Source: Dichotomocladium elegans (lineage: Eukaryota; Mucoromycota; Mucoromycetes; Mucorales; Lichtheimiaceae). From it: 64,000 nucleotides of DNA. Under the pieces are notes generated by a model, which was not told the DNA's origin, ran no database searches, and was given only the letters and a program-made list of their open reading frames with translations. Position 1 is the first letter of the stretch. Each line of letters begins with the position of its first letter. Both the position numbers and the translations under genes were made by a program. Below, in pieces: positions 1-12,364 of this stretch. The stretch spans positions 1,178,001 through 1,242,000 of the forward strand of contig JAIXMN010000002.1 in NCBI GenBank assembly GCA_025716815.1, written 5' to 3'.

Positions 1-1518
1 TAGCTCCGAGTGAACCATCCACACCCATGAGTCCCCTATTTTTACAGTCCTTGTTCCCTATCTACTAGAAATCCTCCCTTTTTTCTTTTCTCCATTGTAG
101 ATTACGCTCCCTACCCCTTTGTTTTCATAATATAAAGCATATAGGAAAGTGGTGGGTCAGTGCCATCTATAGATTTTCAAAATAGCGGGATATTTAGTAT
201 CATCACGTATCAGGAGATCCCACTTTGGCCACTCGATGATACCAATAAATATTCATTCTCATTAACGAGCATAATATATCTATTAAGGCGACCGTGGATA
301 TAGCAGTAAATGAAAGGGAAAGGATATAGAGTGTATAATACAGCAGCAAAAAAGGACCATCAAGCCATTTTACTTTTCTAGAAGGTCTGATCGCATCCGT
401 GCCATACTGCATACATTTCAAGTGAAAAATCCAAGTGAATGATCTAACCTGAGATCACCGTATGTATGTGTATGTCGGCCTAATGACGCATTACTCCTTT
501 GTGCGTGGCTATTTCCCTTTTGGCAATCTTCCTATGTGGCTCTCCTTCTTCAACGCTCGCGGTCGCCCTCCCCCTTCCTTCCCTCATTTCCCAGTCGATA
601 TCAATGCTTGCTTCTTTTCCTTGGTCACTGTCAATATAAATTATGTATTGGGTTTACCCCCCCCACCCATCCTCTCCCGTCGTGTATCTTGTCGATACAC
701 AGCCTGATAAAGTGAGTTTTCAGTGAGCCCTATTGTTTGCTGCTACTAGTACTATTCTCTGAAGCTTTTTTATAAGCAAAGCATCGGGCCAGGTGGCCGA
801 GACATACCCACATACATACACAGACGCGTGGATGGGGAAGGGGGGGGAGGTCTTTGCTGTAGGAGACAGAGCTATCTCTCCATTGTAACATATGCGTCCA
901 ATGTTTCTATAAGCGATGATGGGAACGATCAATCAAGCTCCTGCATTGTTATCTCGATCATTTTAAAACATTGCGTTGGATACTCATTGTTTGACTAAAT
1001 TAGATTGGAAGACAGAGAGAGTGAGGAGTGAATCCGGGTGATCGTTGCCAATCGAATGAATGGCAAATTATTGCAGCATCAGAAAGCATTGATCATCAAT
1101 TATCACGAGAGGGAGGAGGAGGAGGGAAGGATGCTGATTTCTCAGCCCCCTACCCCTGAATACTTACATATTACTCTGCTGTTTCGACATATGTACATAG
1201 CTTATGGTTTTGTCAGTGTATATGTCTAATATATTATACTACGATGCTTAATGGTCTCCTAAGCAGCAAGGAGGGGAGGGCGGACCGCATGAAAAGAGCT
1301 CCTTATTTTCTTTATTCGTCTTGGATACGACAAACAAGGAAAGAAAGAATGAAATAAAAGCGGGAAGACGTGTACGAATCAATGGAGTATAACAAGTCGG
1401 AAGTCGTTCGTTAGTCATAACGCATCTGGTGCTTGGACATCCTGTTCGTGGTATCGAGCACCTTGAACGTATTTTTCCTTTAAAGAGCGAATTTAGTCGA
1501 TTCCCTTTTTTTTCCCAG
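1..1518. other. Intergenic, no gene recognised
   Basis: This AT-rich stretch lies downstream of the alkaline phosphatase gene. Its short open frames have no recognisable domain and no consistent splice pattern. C/G homopolymer runs occur near 657-664, 840-848 and 1540-1559; the last group lies just inside the 3' end of the phosphatase frame. I see no RNA gene here. Confidence 0.5.
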
Positions 1519-3852
1519 TCATGGAGATATCTCTTCCCCCCCCCTCTCTTCCCCCCCCCTCTCTCCGGGCGCGCGCCGCAAGACCACGTTTTCATACTTT
1601 TCGTTCAGTTGGTGGGTTACATCCTCGAGATCCAAGTCTAAAAATTCAGCAATGAATTCGCCTACATCTGTATTCTCATGGCTACCGCGAAGTGCGTCGG
1701 CATGTGCGCCGAACGCGTACAGGTTGACGTCTACTGCGGTATGACCATGTGTGGTCCACTAATGGATATTGGTTACATATTGAGCATGAGTTCCAAGGGA
1801 CGGGGGCGGGAAGGGGGAGGGGGAAGAAGCGCGGGAACAAGTGTATGAACGAAATGGAAGGAAGAGGAGTGAGGAGGAGGAGGTATACTTACACCGATCA
1901 GTGCTCTGCGGCTCACGAGATGGCCAAACATACTCTCAAGGTCGTAGATGGACTTGCCGCTGCCCATCCATGAAGTAAATGCCTCCAATTCTTCCTCGGA
2001 TACATCGGTGATACCGAGCCCTTCGCGGATAAGTTCTTCTTTGAGAATACGAGTGCTCTCGTCCGGGGATGTCTCGAGTGCCTGTCTGTAAGCACGTGCG
2101 AGGATTTCGCTCGAATTGCGGACGCGGCTAATGACCTCTGGGTTCCTTTTTGTTTTGAGGACCCACATTCACGTCAGCCAAAACTATTCGAGGCTCGTTT
2201 GGTTTCCAGCATCTCACCATTTATACTCAGGATAGTCTTCGCCGATCTGGCGGCCGACTGTCAGACCGCCTGTCTCGTGGTCACTGGTGGAGATGACCAC
2301 CGTGTTCGGGTGTTCCCGTACAAACTTCATGACGACCTCAGCTGTCTGGTGGTATTCCCATATATCATGAAAGTGTGCGGCTGGGTCATTCCTAGAGAAG
2401 CAGAGAGAGAGAGAGAATGACATCAGGCGTCTGTGCGTTTCATCACCTCGTGCGACAAAAACAAACAAACAAACAAAGATGCAATCTTACGTGTGTGCTG
2501 CCATGTCAATCCGGCTGCCCTCGATCATGAGAAAGAATCCCTTGTTGTTCGCTTTCGACTGAGCACTCAGCACGGCCAGTGCCTTTTCGGCCATCTCCTT
2601 CAGCGAAGGCTGCTGGTCCGGATCGCGATCAATTTCGTAGTTCATATGCTGTATGTTTTCATTGCACACAAAAGTTAGCCTCGCCCCGATCGGCTGGTGA
2701 AGAATGAATGAATAATAAAAAGTGTACTTGCACTGGGTGCGAACAACGCCATGACAGGAAGCTGGACCTTGGTGGGATGGATCAGATCAAAGTCCTCACG
2801 GGACCGTTTCACAGTCCATCCAAACTGCTCCTGCGCCTCCTGGAGGAGATCCCTGCCGTCGAGGCGGCAGCTCGTCGCGGTGGCGTTACTCAAGAACTCG
2901 CATTCGCCGCCGCCAAACATGAGATCCACTGTGCGGCCGAGCGGATTGTGTCCGATTTGCTGCTCCGCAATATCATTCTCATCGTCTCGCCACGTCACAT
3001 GGGCCGAAAAAGAAGCGGGCGTTGCGTGCGTGATACGCGACGTCGCCACCAGGCCCGTCAACATCCCGTGACGTAGCTTTGCAGACTCAAGCACAGTGCC
3101 ACAGGGCATCTTTTCCGCGTCGACTAGGTTTTGTTTATGTATAACATCAGGGTATGCCCAATAATAACAAAAAAAATAAAGGCCATGTCTTTCCCTTCTA
3201 CTTACCTCCAATGGCTCCATTATATGATTTCAGGCCACAGGAAAAGGCTTTTTTTTTTTTTTTGGTTTTTCAATAGCATGAGCGTCCCGATACTAGCCGG
3301 AGTTTCACCCCCCGCCAACCCCCATCATTATATATATATAACCTGTGGCTCCTGCAGCGCTGTCGGTGATAAGACTCGAAGCCGATTGCGTGCGGCTATG
3401 CCCGACATGGATCCGGTCAAGGGGAAGCATCGCCTTGTAAGGCAGGCCTTCGCGCCACCCATGGTACTGGCGCGCATATGTCTCCGAAGCAGGCCCAAAG
3501 CCATCGCTTATCATCATGATCACGTTGCGTGGAGAATCAACTATCGCCGTGCAGACAGTGTCAATACGGGGGTCCATAACGCCAAAACCCATCTTATAGA
3601 TGTATTACTTTGTTCCAGATGAATGTAACCGTTGAGGGCTGTAAAGAGAAAATACGTCCCGAGAACAATAGCGACAGAGGCGCATAAGATATTACGGACC
3701 TAGATTCTCATGTGTTTGCGCATGGCAATGTGCTTTACGAATTGCGCATTACTCACCCGCAATCGTTTTTTGTAAGGAATGCGACGATCCGGTGTCGAGA
3801 GGTCATCATCCGGAGAAATGAGGGTGTAATTAGGTTGGCCGCTAGTTGGCAT
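1519..3852 (-). CDS. Alkaline phosphatase, vacuolar Pho8-like, type II membrane protein
   Basis: Metal-dependent phosphomonoesterase of the alkaline phosphatase superfamily. It probably faces the vacuolar lumen, as yeast Pho8 does (inference from the anchor). The start at 3852 opens a short polar tail (MPTSGQPNYTLIS). Exon 2 (3609-3699) then gives one hydrophobic anchor (SVAIVLGTYFLFTALNG), as in Pho8. Active-site motifs follow in order: VIMMISDGFGP (metal ligand Asp), DSAAGATAFSCG with the phosphorylated Ser (joined across an intron near 3250-3338), MIEGSRIDMAAH, TSDHETGGL and WTTHGHTAVDV with the last His ligand. At least seven exons with GT-AG introns are needed. The stop lies at 1519-1521, after a low-complexity Gly/Glu tail read from C-runs in the plus strand. 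All key residues are present, so the gene looks functional. Exon limits are by eye; the family call is secure. Confidence 0.93.
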
Positions 3853-4870
3853 GACAAAGGGGGACTTGGGAAAGAGAGAAAAGGGTCCAACGGGGGGGAG
3901 GTGTTGGTTCCTCTTTGTTTTTCTTGGGGGGAGGAAGGAAGCGGAGGGAATGGAAAAAATGCACAGTTGGCGGGCAGAGGCCACATGTTCCCCCAAACAC
4001 ACACACACACACGCGCGCGTGCGCGTGCAGGTCATTGCATTACCGCCCCCCACCAACCCCGCCCATTGGAATTTATGATCGATCTCACCATCGAAACAAC
4101 GTTCCTTCTATATTTCTTTCTTGTTTTGTGGTGCACAATATTCTCCGCCAACCCACCGAGCCGAGTAGCAAATCCATTCAGATGGTGCGGGGACCAGCAG
4201 CTGTGAATTCGTGGGAACGGTCCAGCCAAGATTAACAAAGAATCCTTCTTCCCTCATCTGCGCTCCGCAGTACGGAAAGACAGTTGGCGAGTAAAGCTAT
4301 AGAGAACCGACCTTCCCTGCGAACATTCGGTTTCCCAATGGGATGGGTAGCGTATTTCAAGTGAACGAATGTCTTTGTGTGGCGGTATACTGTATGTTTG
4401 TGTGCACAAGTCTTCTTTACTACATCCATGTGACGATCAACTGAAGATCAAGTGTGTCCTCTCATTTCTCGTCAAGATGTTTGCTCTCGGTTCGGTGTGC
4501 AGGGGCTGTCCTCGAAGAACGTTTCGACGACCATCACAACGGATGCGGCGGATCATCTCCATGTTCGGGTAAGGAGGACAACGCATTATCTGCACGCATT
4601 GCTTATCCCCCAGTGATGATTAACTTTTTCGTTCCCACTCCACCTCTTGTTCTAGTTTAAGAAACCACAGTAAATAAATGTATTCCGACAAACAGCAAAT
4701 ACACCTTGTTCATTGAAGATCGATCGTGTATCGGTATACAGAAAAGGCCAAGTTGATGACAAGAAACGACTTTTACGGTTGTTTTCTTTTGGCAGAATGT
4801 GTGTTTGTGCGAAAAGCAAAAAGAGAAGTGGGTGCTGGAGACGGAAGCAATACAAGAGGATTTTTTGTCT
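3853..4870. other. Intergenic between the phosphatase start and the eIF2-beta stop
   Basis: Apart from the microsatellite, this stretch holds the phosphatase upstream region and the eIF2-beta downstream region. The open frames have no domain signal. No RNA gene is seen. Confidence 0.45.
3984..4028. repeat. (CA)n/(CG)n dinucleotide microsatellite
   Basis: A run of CA dinucleotides passes into CG/TG dinucleotides. It lies just upstream of the phosphatase start codon, in the probable promoter or leader. The alternating purine-pyrimidine tract is a typical slippage sequence. Confidence 0.85.
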
Positions 4871-6227
4871 TTATGCTCTGAGTGCCCTTCTATCCTCCTT
4901 CGACGTAGCCTTGAAACCAGTCTTGATGGCAGAGACGGAACGATGAGAGCCACAGGCCTCGCATTGTACGAAATAAAGACGGTTGTCTTTGCTCAAAATA
5001 GTGTCGGGGCTCTTGCAAGTTTTACAAGTGACGTATTCGACTAGAAGGAACAACGTGAATTCAACATCCAAGGAGGCAAATGACTACACAGCAGGCCATA
5101 CCAATATACCGACGAAGGACGTTTTCGATCTGCTTTTGCTGCCATCGACCCTTCAAGATAAGACGTTGCGAGCCATCAACAGAGCCAGTGGTACCCAATT
5201 CAGCAAACAAGAATTGAATGACGTGCTCGGGTTGTCGGTGGAGTCTGTGTGCATCGTCAAAAATCAGAACATGTCGATGAGCAGAGTTTCTCCCAGTTTA
5301 GCAGAGAACCAAAAAGCACATACCGTCTGCAAATATCAGCCACATTAGCAAAGACGGTTTTCTTGTTACCATCTCTGGCAATCTGAGGAGGCACAATGGT
5401 GTATCGCTTCTTTTCACCTGCCAGTTCGGGATTGTTTTGCTTCAAGATCTTGAAGACACGGCTGAGGAGCTAAAGTAAGATAACCCCCGTTGAGTCCCGT
5501 CAGTTCCCTCGACTCTGGTTCTCAGTCTACGATTTTCCTCTTGTGCACACACACACCTCTTCGTATTGGTAATCTCTGTCACTCTTGAGCCATGCTTCAT
5601 CGCCCTCCTTCTCGTCGCCTTGCTTTCCGGGCTCAGCATCATCGCCGCCGTCCTCGGCCAACTCGGCCTCGAACTCGGCCATGTTCTTCTTCTTCTTTTT
5701 CTTCTTCTTCTTTAGCGATTCAAGGTCGAGATCTTCTTCGTTCGCCGCAACCGGTTCAGCAGCTTCAGTGTCATTAAAGTCCTATGTTCCACCTCTCATC
5801 AGCCCACCTAAGCAATCATAAAATGGGGTGTATATGTAGTAACATACAGGAACGCTTTTGCTCTTTTTCTTCTTCTTTTTCAGATCGGCAAACATGCCAT
5901 CGGCGTCGTCAGCCGCATTGGCATCCTCTGCAGCTGAAACAAGGGGAAGCACTTGTCAATGAAATAAAGAATTTCCCAACGGATGGCCGAATATATTACC
6001 AGGCTGTTTTTGTTCCTCTGGAGCTGCGGCAGGTGCTTCATCGCCAGCGAAATCCACCTTTTTTTTGGACTTCTTCTTCTTCTTCAGTTTCGAAAAATCG
6101 GGCTATTACGAACATCCCTTTCAGCATAATGGATAGCTATGCGGCGTTTGCTTGTCCGAAAATCACAGACACACACCTCCTCTTCCTCAAATTGCTCGGG
6201 AACGGGCTCATTAAGCTTGTCTGACAT
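4871..6227 (-). CDS. SUI3: Translation initiation factor eIF2 subunit beta
   Basis: Beta subunit of eIF2, the GTP-dependent factor that brings initiator Met-tRNA to the 40S ribosome. The start at 6227 gives [16 protein letters not shown]. Three lysine blocks follow in separate exons (near 6065-6095, 5858-5885 and 5690-5715), as in eukaryotic eIF2-beta, where they bind eIF5 and eIF2B-epsilon. The conserved core is clear: [20 protein letters not shown], then [17 protein letters not shown], then [15 protein letters not shown] and LRRYI. The C-terminus has the C2-C2 zinc ribbon (CKTC...CEAC) with [13 protein letters not shown] and stops at 4871. About seven exons with short introns are needed. 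Nothing is missing. The symbol is the yeast name used for the orthologue. Confidence 0.95.
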
Positions 6228-6492
6228 GATGCGTTAAAAACAGCTGTGGACTTTTTCGCGCTACGCGGCGGGCTCCTGATAAAAGGATGACTCGAATTTC
6301 GTGACTTCTTTCTCTATGCACTCTCTCATTTTTATTTATTTACCACTACACACACACGCACCACCTTGCTTCGTTGTCCTATGCAAAGGAAGAAAGACAG
6401 GATGTACCGCGGGGGGGGGAAGCAGCAGCAATATCCGGATATAATAATAATATTTATCTTTAAAGGATGACAATGGTAAACATATGTAACAA

Positions 6493-7910
6493 CTAGATCT
6501 TCTTGTATTGACCAAAGACAAGATCATATCCGTCGAATTCGTAACAAATTCTGTCCTTGCGCTTATATCCGCCATAGTTGCACATGGACTGGAGCATTTT
6601 GCCGAGCTGGTCTGTGCCGTCATCGTCTTCATTGCGCGACGCAAAGTGAGTGACGGTGAAGGTGCCGGGCTGAAAGATATCGATGACTTGGCGGATGAGC
6701 ATGCAAACAGCCTCTGCAGATCCTTCGCGCAGCTTGCCCGGATTCTTGACCGCATGCGAGACAATAGCGGGGATGGTGGTCTCGAATGATGCGTAAGAGC
6801 ACTGCGGCTCGGGTGTGACATGGATGGTGTAATAGCCCTCATCGAGGAGTCCGTTGGCAGAGTACCCGCATGGCTCAAAGAGGTATGAGTCGACATTGGC
6901 TGACGGATACACCTTGGCGAGACCTGTTTCGAGATCAACACGACGACCGCCCTCGAGCCCCGCAGGCTCGCCTGCGCGGTGATAAAATGGCTTCATGGCA
7001 GCAGGATTGAGTTGGGTCATGAGGATCTCGATGGTCTGGTCGCGACGGCTGCGCGGAACGCTCACCTGCCGTCGCTTCCGGAGTTGACGCTGTGGTTGAA
7101 ACAATGGCTTGGAGCAGGGCGACACAACGGCCGGTATCTCGGTCGGGGTTGTCATGTAAAGGTACCATTCATCGCCGTTGGTGTCACCGACTGTGTACGC
7201 CGCACCCTGGGCTAGAATGCTCGTTAGGGCTCGGCATATAGCAGCATGGAACAGACGATACATACCGAAAAAAGTGTCCAGATACCGCACCTCATCGTCC
7301 CAGCATCGGTGAGGTTCCAGCTGTTTCTCTGGGAACATGAACGACTTGCGCGAGTAAAACAGGCGGTGCGTGGTCTGGTAACCGCAATGGGTCTTTGCAA
7401 TATCCAGGATGAGAGGCAGGGCCGAAAGTAGCGTGGTTGCGCCACAGGTCTTGATGATCAGCTTGTGTGGATACACAAACATGGAAGACTCACTGGAGAA
7501 TGGGGAAGGAAGCGATGCACGCGAAGCGCGGTGGGGGTGGTTGGGTCAATCAGAGCTCTTTCCTTTTCTTTCTTTCTCTCTCTCTCTTCAAAAAGGAATG
7601 GAAGTTGTTGTGCTGACGATGTCCCTGTAGATAGAGCTGGAGTTTTCGGCCGGATGCGGATGGCTTACCTGAGGAGATAGGCATCCGCATGCGGACTGCG
7701 AATGGTATTTAGCACGGTGCATTTGACCGTGGCGAGCATGGCATCCCAGACCTGGCGATCGATGTTGCGGAGGTTGGCGGCTTTATCTGCGAGAGAGGTT
7801 GGAGAGAACCAAATCTCCAGGAGCTTTTCAGGGCCTTCAAAGCAGCCTTGCTCGGCTGAGTAGTTCGACCCAGCGTCGGGGGGAGGGGCCAGAACTTTGT
7901 CAAAGACCAT
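6493..7910 (-). CDS. SPE2: S-adenosylmethionine decarboxylase proenzyme
   Basis: Makes decarboxylated AdoMet, the aminopropyl donor for spermidine and spermine; a cytosolic enzyme of polyamine synthesis. The start at 7910 gives MVFDKVLAPPPD, then FEGPEKLLEIWF, the family's N-terminal hallmark. Self-cleavage between Glu and Ser makes the pyruvoyl cofactor. The site LLSESSMFVYP is split by intron 1 (7493-7668) and restored in frame by splicing. The C-terminal part holds RYLDTFF, GDTNGDEWYLYM, SYLFEPCGYSANGL and YYTIHVTPEPQCSYASFE, and ends at FGQYKKI. A second intron of 54 nt (7212-7265) is a multiple of three and has no stop. Without it the protein reads TFFAQGAAYTVG, matching the family. Length and motifs are complete. 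Confidence 0.95.
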
Positions 7911-8860
7911 CTTTTTGTTTGTTTGCTTACGTTTAGTAGTGTGTTGTTGTTGGTGGCAGTGGCGTTTTGATCGCGGAGTATGCGGGCTGTATGAGCGATA
8001 GAAGGCAAGTGGTGCTAGTAGGCTAATGTGTGTATGGGGATAAAGAGCTTGAGTGGTTTGCAGAGGCGCGAGGGGTTGGTTGGTTTGCAGTGGTTAATTA
8101 GAGTTAGGTATGTCAGGACCAGAAGTTTGAGAAGTGCAGTCGGAAGGGTAAGCTAATCAAGTATCGAATAAAGTTATAAGAATCAGAGCGCATAGCAAGA
8201 AGAGAGGATAAATAGTCTGTAAGAGTGTTGCAACAGAAGGCAGAGTATTTGTGGGCGAATGGCTAGATCAAAGAGCAAGAGAAGGCTATCGCCATAACTC
8301 TGACCAAAGACGATGGAGAAAAAGGGGGAAAAAGGGGTAGAGATTATCGGTGGAAACTTTGCCTAAAAAATATATAAAAAAAATTCGTGACTGTTCGTGG
8401 AAAAGAACACTAAAATAATTAGCGCCCCCGCAGCAGTATTCAGTGTTGCATCGCACAAGCTGCCACGCTCCTATCTCCTTCCATAGCGTTCTTACATCTG
8501 CTGCGTTTGAAAACTTTAGATCGAATGGCTTATTGTAATACGGTTACCAGAACTGTAACCTTCTTTGTCCTGCACGTAGCCGGAGATGCAGTAGATCAGA
8601 AACATCTAGTTCGTGATGAAACCACAGGGGCCCAAATGGATGAAATCTGCTACGTATTGTCATACTCCCCTCCCTCCCCAGCAGGAGCTGTATATATCCA
8701 GAATAAACAAAAGACCTTCAAGATGCCAAGATCCGCTAATATTAAGTGTTCTGTGTACGTAGAAAGGGTATTCATTTATCTAGTTCACTCTGGCTCATGG
8801 TGTTGGGATGCATGTAAAAATACAACAGAGAGGAATGCTGGGGCGGGGGAGAGTCTATCC
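7911..8860. other. Intergenic: decarboxylase leader, then Mg2+ transporter 3' flank
   Basis: About 950 bp. The part near 7911-8010 must be the decarboxylase leader or promoter. It holds an ATG at 8008 (minus) that opens a 99-codon frame overlapping the decarboxylase start out of frame. The rest is AT-rich with no gene recognised. Confidence 0.4.
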
Positions 8861-10674
8861 TTAGATCATGCCGGCGCGCTTGCCAAATGCAACCATAGCG
8901 ACCACATAAACAAACATGCCAAGCAGGATCCAATAAAACCAGACAAGATCTGTGTTATACTGGCCTGGCACATTGACATTCATACCAAACAAACCCGCTA
9001 CAAGGTTGAGGGGAACAACAATGGTGGCGAAGAAGGTCAACCGATTGATCATCTCGTTGGTTGTGTTGCCCGCCTGCGAAAGTTCAATTGAGATCTGGCC
9101 CAAATAATTCCTATGGGCTCTTCCGAGTACGAGGTCATAGTGGTTTACATTCTGCAGCATGGTCAAAAGATGGTCTAAACATTTATGTGTGAACCGCACC
9201 GTTTCTTCATCTCGACCAACCACCCCCCCTCAAAAAGACCCTCATTGTCGGTCCGTTACCTTGGATATCACCCAGATAAAGGGTGACCTCGTGCTGAGAT
9301 TTGCGAGTATCTTTGGTATCATCATAAAAATGGGTCTTGTCACCAAATCTTTTGATCAGACTGCGCACGACATCTGCTTTCGGACCTAAAAGCCGCAGCA
9401 GTTGCATGACAGTCTTGCGGCAACTGCCAATGCGGCGGATCATGTCGGTTTGTTCGGATACGCTCAAGACAAGGACAAGGTCATCAATTGAATCGACCTC
9501 AAGCTCAGTATGTTGGATAAGGGGGGCGAAGCTGTCCGTAATATCGTCAATAAGAGCATAAATGATCCACTCGGGTGTCACATGGATGAAATCCTTGAGT
9601 TGATGGATGCGCCGCCGGACATTGTGTGGATGAGGAAGAGGCTGGAAATGGAACTGTCAAAGGCAAATATATAAGTTTGACTGCTTCATGCGTTCGAGTT
9701 CCATGTTTCGTACCGTAAGCACCCCGGTCTTGAAGACAATGATATAAAAATTGACTGCATCAAGGTATTCGGTGCTGTGGAGGTCATGATTGAAGCTTCG
9801 AAAACTGATGAACATGTAATGCTGAAAGATCTCACACTTCTCCCGTGATTCCTGCGCTTGGATATCTTCGGTTGTGAGAGGATGGATCCGAAATATCTAG
9901 TTAGGTCCAACAGTGAGTCGTAGGACTGGATAAACAAAAATAGTTATCATACCTGACTGAGGGTTCTCATCTCCTCGTTGGTGGCTGCAAACACATCGAT
10001 CCACCACCCGCTCGTCTTGAGGAGGAGGTCGGCGACCGGCATCTCACCGCGCGTGAGGAGCAGCTGCTTCAAAGATGGACTCTTCACTGCTCCAAGATTG
10101 GCAGAGTAGAATACAAACCGGTTGGTTCCCTGCATCACTTTTGACGGATCCTGTGTTTTGGGGGAGGATGGGTCTTCGATGAGCGCTCTCTTTGAACCGT
10201 TTCTCATGTTCCGTGACGACTTACATAGGCTGTATCGCCGTAAAGACTAAACCGCCGCCCTGCCGGGGCTGGTTGCGGCTTCTCGGTTCCTTCAAGGAGA
10301 TCATCCAGCCGGGCCGTATATTGACGTTGAAGGCCTTGTTTTGGCTCATCTTTTTGATTAGAAAGGAAAGATCGGAGGACATCTGCCTGAATAGCATCAT
10401 TGTCTAGAGCAGCCATGAAGGAAACGGGATACAGGACATCGGGATCGTTCGCATCTGCATTCGATGGTGGTGGCGATGTTGATACGGGTGCGCGTGTGCT
10501 GCTGCCACTCGACAAGTCTCCAGGTGTTGATTCCTCGGCGGCAGCATTCCCCATGAATCCAGTCCGGTCAGGCAGATCGGAAGAGGTGGGGTCCATTTGC
10601 AGTACAAAGTCAGTCGAGTTTGAGAATGAGCCTGACCGCTTGCTGCCGTGAGTATCGGTGGTATGAGCCTTCAT
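8861..10674 (-). CDS. CorA-family Mg2+ transporter, Alr/Mnr2-like
   Basis: Magnesium channel of the 2-TM-GxN family, probably of the plasma membrane or vacuole. The C-terminal exon (8861 to about 9205) carries the diagnostic pore motif GLFGMNVNVPG at the end of TM1 (FFATIVVPLNLVAGLFGMN). TM2 follows (FYWILLGMFVYVVAMVAFGK), then a short end. Upstream exons form the helical cytoplasmic funnel: HPLTTEDIQAQESREKCEIF, HYMFISFRSF, DAVNFYIIVFKTGVLTV, TPEWIIYALIDDITDSFAPL and RKTVMQLLRLLGPKADVVRSL. The N-terminal part from 10674 is a Ser/Pro-rich acidic tail, as in fungal Alr1 and Mnr2, which are longer than bacterial CorA. About six exons are needed. Alr1 and Mnr2 cannot be told apart from sequence alone. 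Confidence 0.92.
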
Positions 10675-11167
10675 GGCGAAAGATTTGCAAGTCGCACCGT
10701 TGTCATCAATTGTTAAGAAAAAAAAAAGAGGGAAAGGGCGGACAGGCTTTTTTGTACTTCTGCTTCGGGGATATCTGCATCAGGTAAACCAGCGCAGAGC
10801 AAGTCCACTTCTGACTGCATTGTTTTCTCCAACTATCTTTCTTTTGGAAAACACCCCGTAGACAATGTTATGGATTTCCTCAAGGTGTTTATGCTCATCG
10901 AGCTTTGCGTACCTATACAAATGCAGGTGGATAGCAGTGTCTGGAGGGGGAGGATAAACATCCTTCTCCGCCTGCTCGGATTGTCTAATTTTTAGCAGGC
11001 ATCCTTCAAGGCTGTATTTTTTACGTGTTGCTCGACTTGTTTGCGGCTTAACAAGCAAACAATCGGCGCACGTACTCTGCTTAATAAAACGAGGAATTTC
11101 CAGCCTATTCACCCCCCCCTTTATTGTCTTTTTCTTTCCCCATCCCCTCCAGTCCAGCTTAGCCGAA
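10675..11167. other. Divergent promoter region between the Mg2+ transporter and GH16 gene
   Basis: About 490 bp separate two divergent start codons. A minus-strand open frame (10780-11208) crosses the GH16 start. Part of it reads smoothly (near 10790-10990), but it has no recognised domain and I do not call it a gene. A pyrimidine-rich run (about 11108-11160) precedes the GH16 ATG. Confidence 0.4.
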
Positions 11168-12364
11168 ATGATACGACACTTGCGGATTGCGCTGTTGGCC
11201 ACCGGCATGCTGGCTCTGCAGCTTGCTCAAGCACTTCCACCAATAAACGACAACAAGGTCGACTGCGTCAACTTCAAGACCGACTTCAGCCGTTCCACGG
11301 ACGGATGGATCGCAGACAACTCGATCCAAGACACGTACGAAATAAGCGATCGCGGAATTGAAATGAAACTCATGCCTCCGACACGATATATTCGCATGCA
11401 TGACTCGTTCCATAGTAAGCTCTAATCCCTCTTGAATGTACATATATAGCGATATCCCTCTCAAAGCGGACTGATTAGATCTGCCATATAACCAATTCGA
11501 GGGACGCGGTCCGACCTTCAACGCCTCCACTTATATGCGTTTTGGTCGTGTCTCTGCTACCATTCAATCTGCTTCCGTAGGCGGTGCCATTACCGCTGTT
11601 ATTTTGATTGCAGACAACGGGGATGAGATCGACTTTGAGTTCCTGGGCGGCGACCCAGACCATGTCCAGTGAGTAGAGCGCCATATATATTATACATATT
11701 TATATGGATATATCTCTTTATAATGCATAGGAAGAAAATACTAACAAGACGTTAAGGACAAACTACTTCTGGGGTCGTGAGGTGCTTTATACCGTCAATG
11801 GGGGCTACCACGACGTGCCCGGTGGTGCTGTCTATGATAATTTGCATACTTACACGATTGATTGGTAAATCCGTACAAGAGAATAATGGAAGCGCGCGGT
11901 AGTGACAAGCATTCTAACTGATTTGCCATCCCTGCTATTCTCCTCCCCCGTTCCTCTATGAACATAACAGGAGCCCGGAGCGAATCGAATGGTATGTAGA
12001 CGGCCAGCTCGTTCGAACTCGCGAGAAAAAGGACACCTGTGACGAGAATGGTGTCTGTAAATTCCCATCAGAACCAGCGTAGGGTGCACAATCATTTCTT
12101 AGTCTTATCTTCCCGAACCTTATTGACCTCGTCGTTATCGATAGACGCGTTCAAATCGGGCTCTGGGATGGCAGCATCGATTCAGGCACGGCCCAATGGT
12201 CACGTGGACCGATTGACGTAAGTTGACCGAAAAATCCCATGGGCAGACATCATAGACTGATCCCCCATTTGTTTATATAGTGGCAGCAACACAATACGAT
12301 TTCCGCATTCCTCAAAAGCGTTGAGAGTGAATGCAATCCTGAATACAATAACGTGATCGCCTGA
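11168..12364 (+). CDS. Secreted GH16 glycosidase/transglycosylase, CRH-like
   Basis: Cell-wall enzyme of glycoside hydrolase family 16, probably a chitin-glucan transglycosylase of the Crh type (inference from motif and context). The start at 11168 gives a signal peptide (MIRHLRIALLATGMLALQLA, cut near AQA). Splicing joins QFEGRGPTF, YMRFGRVSATIQSA, the catalytic motif DEIDFEFLG (E-x-D-x-x-E type, nucleophile and acid/base Glu), TNYFWGREVLY, DNLHTYTIDW, ERIEWYVDGQLVR and RVQIGLWDGS. Six GT-AG introns keep the frame open. The frame meets TGA at 12362-12364 after CNPEYNNVIA. The same frame then stays open to 12598 and ends in a hydrophobic tail like a GPI signal. The stop may therefore be a recent mutation, readthrough may occur, or the tail may be chance. 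All catalytic residues are present. Confidence 0.88.

Noticed and set aside
3305..3592. Alkaline phosphatase exon starting at MGFGVMDPR
   Set aside because: These codons lie in an intron: joining the hydrophobic-anchor exon (ends 3609) to 3540 with GT-AG ends keeps frame and gives the family sequence.
5585..5821. Plus-strand frame with poly-Phe/Ser
   Set aside because: It is the antisense of a lysine block of eIF2-beta.
6336..6941. Minus-strand 201-codon frame
   Set aside because: Shadow of the decarboxylase exon in another frame; the true frame has all family motifs.
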